Assembly (NCBI RefSeq): GCF_000374425.1
Contig: NZ_KB894371.1
Location: 1-64,000, forward strand
Source of the DNA: Acinetobacter tjernbergiae DSM 14971 = CIP 107465
GTDB lineage: Bacteria; Pseudomonadota; Gammaproteobacteria; Pseudomonadales; Moraxellaceae
DNA length: 64,000 nucleotides
Direction of reading: 5' to 3'
The notes under the pieces were generated by a model. It did no database searches. It was given only the letters and a program-made list of their open reading frames with translations, and had not been told where the DNA came from. Positions within the stretch are counted from its first letter, which is position 1; each line of letters starts with the position of its first letter. Made by a program: the position numbers and the translations under genes. Shown piece by piece: positions 9,341 to 17,002 of the stretch.

Positions 9341-9375
9341 AATAGAATATATGAAGTTTTTTTAAGGATATAAAC

Positions 9376-10302
9376 GTGTCAAATGCTGCAAAATTCGGCA
9401 AAGTTGCTGTGTTGTTTGGTGGGAAGTCAGCTGAACGTGCTGTGTCATTGGATAGTGGTCAAGCCGTTTTAGAAGCGCTATTGCGCTCAGGTGTGCAAGC
9501 AGAAGCATTTGATCCACAAGCGCGTAGCGTGACTGAGTTAGTGGGTTATGATCGTGCTTTTATCGTATTGCATGGTCGTGGTGGTGAAGATGGTCAGATC
9601 CAAGGTGTATTGGAATGGTTAAACCTCCCATATACAGGCACGGGTGTGCAGGGTTCTGCGATTGGGATGGATAAAGTCAAAACTAAGCAAGTTTGGCAAG
9701 GGAGCGATTTACCGACCGCACCATATCGCATTATTACCAAAGATTCTGACCTAGATGCTGTCGTGGCAGACTTAGGATTACCTGTCATTATCAAGCCAGT
9801 ACATGAGGGTTCAAGTGTTGGCATGAGTAAGGTTGAAAAAGCAGAAGATTTTGCGGCTGCGATTGAGAAAGCAACACAACATGATGCTGTAGTGATGGCA
9901 GAAAAGTGGATTACAGGTCGTGAGTTCACCATTTCATTCTTGAATGGACAACCTCTGCCTGTGATTCGTTTACAACCGCCAGCAGATGTTGCTTTTTATG
10001 ACTATGAAGCAAAATACCAACGTGATGATGTGCAGTATGGCATTCCTTGCGGCCTAACAGAGTCGGAAGAGCAAAACTTACAAGCACTTTGTCTACGCGC
10101 TTTTCAAGCAGTTGGTGCAGAAGGTTGGGGACGTATTGATGCCATGCAAGATGAGCAAGGCAATTTCTGGTTGCTCGAAGTCAATACCGTACCGGGAATG
10201 ACCAGTCATTCTTTAGTACCTAAAGCAGCTCAAGCGGTAGGTTATAGTTTTGATCAGCTCTGTGTTGCGATTTTAGAGCAAACTTTAACAAAGTCGGCTT
10301 AA
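9376..10302 (+). CDS. ddl: D-alanine--D-alanine ligase
   Basis: This 308-residue ATP-grasp ligase makes the D-Ala-D-Ala dipeptide for peptidoglycan. Motifs are VLFGGKSAERAVSLDSG near the N-terminus, VLHGRGGEDGQIQG, KPVHEGSSVGMSKV in the ATP loop, and LEVNTVPGMTSHSLVPKAA at the metal/product site. The GTG start at 9376 has AAGGA seven bases upstream. It is the DdlB-type copy of the division cluster and is followed six bases later by ftsQ. Confidence 0.97.
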   Translation: MSNAAKFGKVAVLFGGKSAERAVSLDSGQAVLEALLRSGVQAEAFDPQARSVTELVGYDRAFIVLHGRGGEDGQIQGVLEWLNLPYTGTGVQGSAIGMDKVKTKQVWQGSDLPTAPYRIITKDSDLDAVVADLGLPVIIKPVHEGSSVGMSKVEKAEDFAAAIEKATQHDAVVMAEKWITGREFTISFLNGQPLPVIRLQPPADVAFYDYEAKYQRDDVQYGIPCGLTESEEQNLQALCLRAFQAVGAEGWGRIDAMQDEQGNFWLLEVNTVPGMTSHSLVPKAAQAVGYSFDQLCVAILEQTLTKSA

Positions 10303-10308
10303 TTATAT

Positions 10309-11166
10309 ATGGCTCAACTCCCTGCTTCTATGCGTCGTAAAACACGACCAGCCATTAGCTCGATTCATGAGAAACCGCCTTCGCCTAAACAAAAGATGGT
10401 GAATGCGGGTGGTTGGGCGTTGTTGATCATTGCTTTTGCTGTATTGGCAATTGGTCTGTATGGCTTATATAAAGTGATGACTGATGCGAAAGTCGCACAA
10501 TTGCAGGTGGTTGGAACCAGTTCAGATGTTGAAAGTCAACAGTTAGTGCAATATCTGAGCCCAATAATAAAAGATAACTATTTCACTTCTGATCTCGAGC
10601 AAATTCGAGATCAAGCGTTAAAAGTTTCTTGGGTAGACCGTGTCGTGGTATCACGAGCTTGGCCTAATGCAATTCGCGTGCGGGTGATGCCGCGTCATGC
10701 AATTGCACGTTGGGGAACAGGGCGTTTGCTCAGTGATAATGGCGATGTGTTTAGTGAGGCTGTGTTAAAAGTACATCCAAACTTGCCACTGCTACATGGT
10801 CCAGTCAGCCAATCCAAAATGATGATGCGTCGCTATAATGAAATTAATCAATTGTTTCATCCTGCGAATTTAAGATTAAAAGAATTGTATTTAACTGAGC
10901 GAATGACTTGGTTTATGCAGTTTGATTCGGGTCTGCGGATTATTGTGGATCAAGATCAAACCATGAATAAGCTCCAGCGCTTAAGCCATTTGGCACAAAC
11001 GGACTTAAAACCTGTATGGTCTAAAATCTCAGCCATTGATTTGCGTTATCGGAATGGTCTTGCCATTCAATGGAAAAACGCAATTCCGCCAAAGATTGTT
11101 AATGGTCAGTTAGTTGTAACGATTGATGACACAAGCCTTGCAGGGGCAATTCAGGCAAAGCCATAA
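10309..11166 (+). CDS. ftsQ: cell division protein FtsQ
   Basis: This 285-residue bitopic inner-membrane protein links early and late divisome proteins through FtsB/FtsL. The cytoplasmic tail (about 1-35) is followed by one transmembrane helix (about 36-56), a periplasmic POTRA domain (QLQVVGTSSDV onward), and the FtsQ beta domain with VSRAWPNAIRVRVMPRHAIARWG. Its position between ddl and ftsA is the conserved order. Confidence 0.95.
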   Translation: MAQLPASMRRKTRPAISSIHEKPPSPKQKMVNAGGWALLIIAFAVLAIGLYGLYKVMTDAKVAQLQVVGTSSDVESQQLVQYLSPIIKDNYFTSDLEQIRDQALKVSWVDRVVVSRAWPNAIRVRVMPRHAIARWGTGRLLSDNGDVFSEAVLKVHPNLPLLHGPVSQSKMMMRRYNEINQLFHPANLRLKELYLTERMTWFMQFDSGLRIIVDQDQTMNKLQRLSHLAQTDLKPVWSKISAIDLRYRNGLAIQWKNAIPPKIVNGQLVVTIDDTSLAGAIQAKP

Positions 11167-11230
11167 TATGTGGCTTGAAAATAACGGCAGTTTGCCCGTA
11201 CTAAACAACAAAAGATATGGTAATGAAGTA

Positions 11231-12493
11231 ATGAGTGAAGCTGTTTCCTCAGTTGTTGCGATTGATATTGGGACACATAAAGTCTCAGTTTTAATTGGTA
11301 AGGTCCATGCACCGGATAAGATCCAAGTGATTGGCATGGCAACTGCTCGCAATCGAGGCATGGTTAAAGGCAAAATTGTCAGCTTAGATAAGGTGATTGC
11401 GGCAATCAAAAATGCGGTTTCTGAAGCCGAAGATATGGCGGAGTGCCGTATTCATAGTGCATGGGTGTCTATTCCAAGTACTGAGTTGCAAAGTTTTTAT
11501 GCTTCAGGTCGAACTCCTGTTGCCAATCATGATCATATTATTACGACAAATGAAGTGGTTAGAGCACTGGAGTTGGCAAAAGCCAGTCATGTCTCACCAG
11601 ATTATTATCTTGCGAGTGCTGTGCCATTAGGCTTTGAGCTAGGTGATTCAGCTGAATGGGTACAGAACCCAGTGAACATGGCTGCACATAGTATGACAGG
11701 TCATTATCAATTAATGATGATGCCGATTAGCACTATGCAAAACCTTGATCGAGCTATGAAAGGGGCCAATATCGGGGTGGAAAAAATGGTGGTGTCTTGC
11801 TTGGCAACAGCCGAAGCAAGTCTACTCAAAGATGAAAAAGAGTATGGTGTTTGTCTAGTCGATATTGGTGCAGGAATTACCAATACTGCTGTGTATTTAG
11901 ATGGACGTTTAGCATTAGTACGCACTTTGCAGCGTGGTGGTGAAAATGTCACTCGTGATATTGCGGCGGTTTTACAAACCACAACGGAAGAAGCAGAGCG
12001 CATTAAAATTTTACATGGCTGTGTCGATCTGAGTGTGGTAAAGCCAGATCATATGATTCAAGTACAAGCGATTGATGGACCACAAACCATTAGTCGTATT
12101 GAACTTGCAGAAATTATTATTGCGCGCTATGAAGAGATCTTTACATTAATTCGTGAAGAGTTGGAGCATAGTGGTGCAATACATGGTTTATATCATGGGG
12201 TTGTACTCACAGGCGATGCCTGTCAAATTGAAGGTATGGTCAATTTGGCACGTCGTATGCTTGGTGTATCAGCCCATTTAGGTAATCCACCTTTGCAAGT
12301 ATATGCCGATGATCAACATTTAGCTGCATTACGTCGATCAATGTATGCGACGGCTTCTGGGTTGTTGATGTTTAGCCAAAGTGACTTGCAGGATGCAGTC
12401 GAAGAGCCAGAAGAAGCCAATGATCGTAGTTTTATGGATCGTGTTGCAAATGGTTGGAATGCATTAAATAGCAAATTAAAAGCCATATTTTAA
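11231..12493 (+). CDS. ftsA: cell division protein FtsA
   Basis: This actin-fold ATPase tethers FtsZ to the membrane. The start is placed at ATG 11231 (MSEAV...), giving 420 residues. An upstream in-frame ATG at 11123 would overlap the ftsQ end and add residues foreign to the family. Motifs are VAIDIGTHKVSVLIGK for phosphate-1, VCLVDIGAGITNTAVY for phosphate-2, and VVLTGDACQIEGM for the adenosine loop. The amphipathic membrane-targeting helix is at the extreme C-terminus (ANGWNALNSKLKAIF). Confidence 0.96.
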   Translation: MSEAVSSVVAIDIGTHKVSVLIGKVHAPDKIQVIGMATARNRGMVKGKIVSLDKVIAAIKNAVSEAEDMAECRIHSAWVSIPSTELQSFYASGRTPVANHDHIITTNEVVRALELAKASHVSPDYYLASAVPLGFELGDSAEWVQNPVNMAAHSMTGHYQLMMMPISTMQNLDRAMKGANIGVEKMVVSCLATAEASLLKDEKEYGVCLVDIGAGITNTAVYLDGRLALVRTLQRGGENVTRDIAAVLQTTTEEAERIKILHGCVDLSVVKPDHMIQVQAIDGPQTISRIELAEIIIARYEEIFTLIREELEHSGAIHGLYHGVVLTGDACQIEGMVNLARRMLGVSAHLGNPPLQVYADDQHLAALRRSMYATASGLLMFSQSDLQDAVEEPEEANDRSFMDRVANGWNALNSKLKAIF

Positions 12494-12660
12494 GTTGTAC
12501 TTATTTTGGGGAAAAATTGTTAGGAAGTTGTAATAGTGAGTCGCTGTACTTGACAAGCTAGGTATTATTGAACAGCATCCTAAACATCGGTTGTTTTAAA
12601 AATCAGGGCAGTAACGGGCTGAAGTGACTGCCACTTAATATATTAGGAAATCTAAAGGTC

Positions 12661-13839
12661 ATGGCCTCATTTGAATTTATAGAAGATGAACTAGACGATG
12701 GCAACGGTCAAGCCCGTTTCACAGTATTTGGTGTGGGTGGTGGTGGCGGTAATGCTGTCCAACATATGGTGCAATCTGATATTCAAGGTGTAAAATTTGT
12801 TTGTGCCAATACGGACAAGCAAGCTCTTGATAGTATGAACGCCCCATTTAAAATCCAACTTGGCGAACAAAGTACCCGTGGTTTAGGTGCAGGTGCGAAT
12901 CCTGAGGTGGGTCAAATTGCTGCTGAAGAAAGCCGTGAAGTGATTCGTCAACACTTAGAAGGCACGGATATGGTATTTGTAACCGCAGGTATGGGCGGTG
13001 GTACAGGTACTGGAGCAGCACCAGTGGTGGCTGAAGTGGCCAAAGAAATGGGTATTTTGACTGTAGGTGTGGTGACAACACCGTTTAACTTTGAAGGTCG
13101 TCGCCGTCAAAAGTCTGCTGAAAAAGGGATTGATGCGTTAGAAGCACATGTTGACTCATTAATTATTATTCCGAACCAACGTTTACTCAGCGTTTATGGT
13201 GATATTTCAATGAAAGATGCCTATAAAAAGGCAGATGATGTATTGTTAAATGCGGTGCGCAGTATTTTTGATTTAGTTGTCAATCGTGGTCATATTAACC
13301 TCGACTTTGCTGATTTGAAAACAGCCATGAGTACCCGTGGTTATGCGATGATGGGTGCTGGTTTGGGTCGTGGTGAAGATCGTGCTCGCCAAGCTGCTGA
13401 GCAAGCAATCCGCAGTCCATTACTTGATAATGTAAATATTATCAATGCGAAAGGCGTATTGATTAACATCACAGGTGGTGATGATATTACTTTACGTGAA
13501 ACAGAAATCATTACCGATGTCGTGAACCAAATTGTTGATTTGGATGAAGGTGAAATTTTCTACGGTACGGTATTTGATCCAGATGCACGTGATGAACTTC
13601 GTGTTACTGTAATCGCAACAGGTTTAACCCGTAACGCGAGTGAAGTTGAGCATAAAAAACGCAGTGTTGTTGCTCATAAGCCTGTTCAAGTTGCACCACA
13701 ATCTGTTGATGAGGATGATGTTCCAGCGATTAGTAAACGTGCAAATGTAGAAGTTCCCGCAACTGCTGCACCAAGTTCTACACCGCGTTCATCGCCAATG
13801 AGCATTCAAGATTATTTGAAAAATCAGCAGCGCAAATAA
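12661..13839 (+). CDS. ftsZ: cell division GTPase FtsZ
   Basis: This 392-residue tubulin homologue polymerises into the Z ring. The GTP-binding core has [12 protein letters not shown] and the tubulin signature [10 protein letters not shown], with the T7 synergy loop at [13 protein letters not shown] variable linker from about 325 to 375 leads to the C-terminal peptide [11 protein letters not shown] that binds FtsA and ZipA. The 167-base gap after ftsA leaves room for a dedicated promoter. A terminator follows. Confidence 0.98.
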   Translation: MASFEFIEDELDDGNGQARFTVFGVGGGGGNAVQHMVQSDIQGVKFVCANTDKQALDSMNAPFKIQLGEQSTRGLGAGANPEVGQIAAEESREVIRQHLEGTDMVFVTAGMGGGTGTGAAPVVAEVAKEMGILTVGVVTTPFNFEGRRRQKSAEKGIDALEAHVDSLIIIPNQRLLSVYGDISMKDAYKKADDVLLNAVRSIFDLVVNRGHINLDFADLKTAMSTRGYAMMGAGLGRGEDRARQAAEQAIRSPLLDNVNIINAKGVLINITGGDDITLRETEIITDVVNQIVDLDEGEIFYGTVFDPDARDELRVTVIATGLTRNASEVEHKKRSVVAHKPVQVAPQSVDEDDVPAISKRANVEVPATAAPSSTPRSSPMSIQDYLKNQQRK

Positions 13840-13859
13840 TAAAATCATATATTTACACG

Positions 13860-13888
13860 AAGGGAGTAAGTAATTGCTCCCTTTTTTA
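13860..13888 (+). terminator. intrinsic terminator after ftsZ
   Basis: AAGGGAG and CTCCCTT form a 7-bp stem with a ten-base loop, followed by a T-run. It separates the division genes from lpxC. Confidence 0.8.
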
Positions 13889-13950
13889 TTTTTTTAAAAT
13901 GGCAAAATATGCTAACTTATATCGGTTTTTGCAAATGAAGTTGGCATGGC

Positions 13951-14853
13951 ATGGTGAAACAACGTACTCTCAAACGTGTGGTAAAAGCGAGCGGTATTGG
14001 TCTGCACAGCGGTCAAAAGGTGCTGATTAATTTTGTTCCACACCATATTGATGGAGGTATTGTCTTTCGCCGTATCGACTTAAACCCGCCTGTCGAGATC
14101 CAAGCCAATGCAATGTTGATCCAAGAAGCCTTTATGTGTTCCAACCTTGTCCGTGAAGATATTAAAGTGGGAACGATTGAGCATGTCATGAGCGCAATTG
14201 CGGGGCTAGGTATTGATAACTTAATTGTGGAGGTTTCTGCTTCAGAAGTTCCAATTATGGATGGTAGTGCAGGACCATTTATCTATTTACTCATGCAAGG
14301 TGAGTTGGCGGAGCAAAATGCCCCAAAGAAATTTATAAAAATTTTAAAACCTGTTGAAGCACTAATCGACGATAAGCATGCTATTTTTACCCCTCATTCA
14401 GGTTTTCAGCTCAATTTTACCATCGACTTTGATCATCCAGCTTTTGCCAAAGAATATCAATCTGTGTCCATTGATTTCTCAACAGAAACCTTTGTGTATG
14501 AGGTGAGTGAAGCGCGAACCTTTGGTTTTATGAAAGATCTTGATTATCTAAAGGCGAATAACCTTGCTTTGGGTGCAAGTCTGGACAATGCGATTGGTGT
14601 GGATGATACAGGTGTAGTCAACGAAGAAGGTTTGCGCTTTGCGGATGAGTTTGTGCGTCACAAGATTTTAGATGCTGTTGGTGACTTATATTTGCTTGGA
14701 CATCAAATTATTGCCAAGTTTGATGGTTATAAATCAGGACATGCGCTCAATAACCAGTTATTGCGCAATGTTAAAAATGATCCAAGCAGTTATGAAATTG
14801 TAACATTTAATAACGAGAATGATTGTCCAATTCCTTATGTAAGTGTGACATAA
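13951..14853 (+). CDS. lpxC: UDP-3-O-acyl-N-acetylglucosamine deacetylase
   Basis: This 300-residue zinc amidase carries out the committed step of lipid A synthesis. The zinc ligands are visible as His78 in [11 protein letters not shown], His237 in [12 protein letters not shown], and the Asp four residues later. The catalytic histidine is in [11 protein letters not shown] near the C-terminus. The N-terminal [17 protein letters not shown] is typical. In Acinetobacter, lpxC loss gives LOS-deficient colistin-resistant cells; this copy looks intact. Confidence 0.98.
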   Translation: MVKQRTLKRVVKASGIGLHSGQKVLINFVPHHIDGGIVFRRIDLNPPVEIQANAMLIQEAFMCSNLVREDIKVGTIEHVMSAIAGLGIDNLIVEVSASEVPIMDGSAGPFIYLLMQGELAEQNAPKKFIKILKPVEALIDDKHAIFTPHSGFQLNFTIDFDHPAFAKEYQSVSIDFSTETFVYEVSEARTFGFMKDLDYLKANNLALGASLDNAIGVDDTGVVNEEGLRFADEFVRHKILDAVGDLYLLGHQIIAKFDGYKSGHALNNQLLRNVKNDPSSYEIVTFNNENDCPIPYVSVT

Positions 14854-14951
14854 GTCCTTGTCTTTTATTGGTTGTGTTATGTTGTAACAATACAGATTGA
14901 GATTTCTGTCACATAAAATAGATCGGGATTCCCTTCCTTAATATAAGTAGT

Positions 14952-15392
14952 TTACTTTTTATTGCTTGCCAAACGTAGCAAAGCTTGGCTAAGCTTGGGG
15001 TCGCTCACATATTCAGCGGCACTACGTAATTGTTCTTGGGTCTCTGAAGTAAGTGTTTTAGATGGGGGAGAAGGTTCACGAGGAACATTCATTTTGTTTC
15101 TTAGGCGAACTTGGATTTTTCGTAAGTCTTTGAGTCCTTCTAATTGAGCTAACTGCGCAACATAGTGGCTTTGTAAATAGCTGAGTTGACTAATCATCGC
15201 TTGATTTTCACCAGTTATAATCAAAACACCATGTTGATAACAAACAACCTGCCATTGCTCTGGTTGGGGCAGTAAGGGTTGAATAATTTTCGTAAGTTGT
15301 TTCCATTGAGTCACTTGCGTAGTCAGAAACGTTAAGTTTCCAGTTTTTATGTGTTGTCCTTTCTGTTGAAAAACGTTGCTAGGTTCAGACAT
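14952..15392 (-). CDS. dciA: DciA (DUF721) replicative helicase loader
   Basis: This 146-residue protein carries the DUF721 domain over about residues 20-100 (LTFLTTQVTQWKQLTKIIQPLLP and the strand-rich LIITGENQAMISQLSYLQSHYV), with a short tail. DciA replaces DnaC/DnaI as the DnaB helicase loader in most bacteria; Acinetobacter lacks dnaC. It is convergent with lpxC and divergent from the M23 peptidase gene (65 bases between starts). Confidence 0.85.
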   Translation of the reverse strand: MSEPSNVFQQKGQHIKTGNLTFLTTQVTQWKQLTKIIQPLLPQPEQWQVVCYQHGVLIITGENQAMISQLSYLQSHYVAQLAQLEGLKDLRKIQVRLRNKMNVPREPSPPSKTLTSETQEQLRSAAEYVSDPKLSQALLRLASNKK

Positions 15393-15456
15393 GTTAACTT
15401 CCTTCGAGGTTATCTGCTCATCTTAAGCGTTCATTTTAACTATTATCAAGGAAGAG

Positions 15457-16197
15457 ATGATAAAGGAACTATTTAAGGACGGTTTCAAGAGGTTTTTTAT
15501 GCATCCGCGTCGTATTTTACTTGCATTTTCATTGGCTGCTTCAGCTGCTTCAGTTGCTTTTGCAGATTACCAGAATATTGGTCAGGCAGCAGACGGTGAC
15601 CGCCTAGAACAGTTATCTAAAACTTTGGCTCAAGGTTCGTACAGTCATCCTGATGATATCGACTTACCTGCTGTATCGAATGTATCGGTTAAACTTCGTG
15701 AAAAAAGCATTGAACTAAATAATGCAACAATTGAAAAGAAATATGGCCGTTCAGCGATTTCTACTTCAGATAATGCACCTTCATTTTCGACAAATACAGG
15801 TTATTCTTGGTTAGTAAGCCATCCTTTACAAGAAGGGCGTGTTAGTTCGACTTGGGGTAATCGCACTTTATTGGGAACAACTCGTCATCATTCAGGCGTT
15901 GATTTAGCAGCACCATCAGGTACACCGATTTATTCAACAGGTTCTGGTGTGGTGACCAAATCAGGTTGGGGCTCAGGTTACGGTCAATATGTTGAGATTG
16001 ACCATGGCAATGGCTATATCACACGTTATGCACATGCATCACGCTTAATGGTTAATGCGGGTGATCGCGTGGATGCAGGTGAACATATCGCTAATGTAGG
16101 GTGTACAGGTCGTTGTACAGGGCCACATTTGCACTTTGAAGTGGTAAAAGATGGTCAGCGTAAAAATCCATCAACCTACTTGGCAATGTTACCTTAA
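15457..16197 (+). CDS. M23 family (LytM-type) metallopeptidase, exported
   Basis: The C-terminal LytM domain has zinc ligands His145 and Asp149 in HHSGVDLAAPSGTP and His226 in GPHLHFEVV, with the catalytic His192 in YAHASRLM. Such enzymes cut peptidoglycan cross-links or activate amidases. Two starts are possible: 15457 (AAGGAAG upstream) or ATG 15499 (AGAGG upstream). The second gives a classical signal peptide (MHPRRILLAFSLAASAASVAFA). With the first, the n-region is unusually long. The linker (about 40-120) has no clear LysM domain. A strong bidirectional terminator follows. Confidence 0.9.
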   Translation: MIKELFKDGFKRFFMHPRRILLAFSLAASAASVAFADYQNIGQAADGDRLEQLSKTLAQGSYSHPDDIDLPAVSNVSVKLREKSIELNNATIEKKYGRSAISTSDNAPSFSTNTGYSWLVSHPLQEGRVSSTWGNRTLLGTTRHHSGVDLAAPSGTPIYSTGSGVVTKSGWGSGYGQYVEIDHGNGYITRYAHASRLMVNAGDRVDAGEHIANVGCTGRCTGPHLHFEVVKDGQRKNPSTYLAMLP

Positions 16198-16218
16198 GAA
16201 TGATTTGTTAACAGTTGT

Positions 16219-16266
16219 CTATTAATACAAAAAATCGCCTTTGTGGGCGATTTTTTGTATTAATAG
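16219..16266. terminator. bidirectional intrinsic terminator, 21-bp perfect stem
   Basis: Arms 16219-16239 and 16246-16266 are perfectly complementary over 21 bases around a six-base loop (TTTGTG). The GC core GATCGCC-like segment is flanked by A6 and T6 tracts, so it works in both directions between the convergent M23 and DUF1566 genes. Confidence 0.88.
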
Positions 16267-16276
16267 GTGACTATTC

Positions 16277-16756
16277 CTAATTTTCACTGGCATGGATAAA
16301 CTGAGTCTTGAGTGTATCTGGGCAATGACGAACTAGACGAACATAATTTTTGTTTTCGCTAAAGGTAAAATTTGCTGTGCCATCAGTAAATGCAACTATT
16401 TGGGAATAGGTCCCCCCACCAGTTGAAGACCAAAACCATCCCCACCATGTTGAGCCTTCTATCGGGCGGAATAAAGCCCCTTTAGGACAATCATAGCCTG
16501 CTTTTTTCTTGTCTCGGAGTAAGGTTTTTAGTTCATCTAATGTGGGTACTTGCCAATCATTAAAGCCTGCTAAAGTAAATGTTGTTGCAGTTTGCTGTGC
16601 TTGGAAGAAATCAAATTCTTCTGCACTCCCTATTGCTTTGCCTTTTTGCCATTGTTGTCCTAGACTCGGTCTTGACCACATTAATCCAGTTCTTTCATCA
16701 ATCCATACTCCATCTTTATACAGTTGTGTTATATCAATATTTTCTTGATTTGACAT
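16277..16756 (-). CDS. DUF1566 (Lcl-like C-terminal domain) protein
   Basis: This 159-residue protein has the DUF1566 pattern: WIDERTGLMWSR near the N-terminus, then GFNDWQVPTLDELKTLL, a WGWFWSSTG block and the closing KNYVRLVRHC. The fold occurs in surface and secreted proteins related to fibrinogen/collagen-like Lcl and formylglycine-type domains, often without known activity. There is no signal peptide here, so it is probably cytoplasmic. It shares the terminator with the M23 gene and is divergent from aceE. Confidence 0.8.
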   Translation of the reverse strand: MSNQENIDITQLYKDGVWIDERTGLMWSRPSLGQQWQKGKAIGSAEEFDFFQAQQTATTFTLAGFNDWQVPTLDELKTLLRDKKKAGYDCPKGALFRPIEGSTWWGWFWSSTGGGTYSQIVAFTDGTANFTFSENKNYVRLVRHCPDTLKTQFIHASEN

Positions 16757-16869
16757 TTTGTATTACGCCCTATTTTTGTGATTTAATTTTATGGAGCCGA
16801 TGTTTTTAATTAAAGTAATTTACAATGGTTAAATTATTTGATTTATTGATCTATTCTGCTATTTTTTGT

Positions 16870-16934
16870 TTCATTTGGGTCAATGACTATTTAGCGAAAA
16901 AATATTAAGAGATTTTGTATTCATTTGGGGCAAT
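16870..16934. promoter_or_regulatory. direct repeat pair upstream of aceE
   Basis: TTCATTTGGGTCAAT (16870-16884) recurs as TTCATTTGGGGCAAT (16920-16934), with one mismatch in 15. The copies are exactly 50 bases apart, close to five helical turns. Both lie in the 246-base gap before aceE. They could be binding sites for a regulator of pyruvate dehydrogenase; which one is unknown. Confidence 0.45.
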
Positions 16935-17002
16935 ATCTCTACTCAAGCAAAACATGATAAAAATAGTACCGACAAAATAACTTAAGGGAAAAGGTGAATT
17001 GT

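Noticed and set aside
11123..11230. Longer ftsA start overlapping ftsQ
   Set aside because: The added 36 residues are not part of FtsA proteins; MSEAV at 11231 is the family start.
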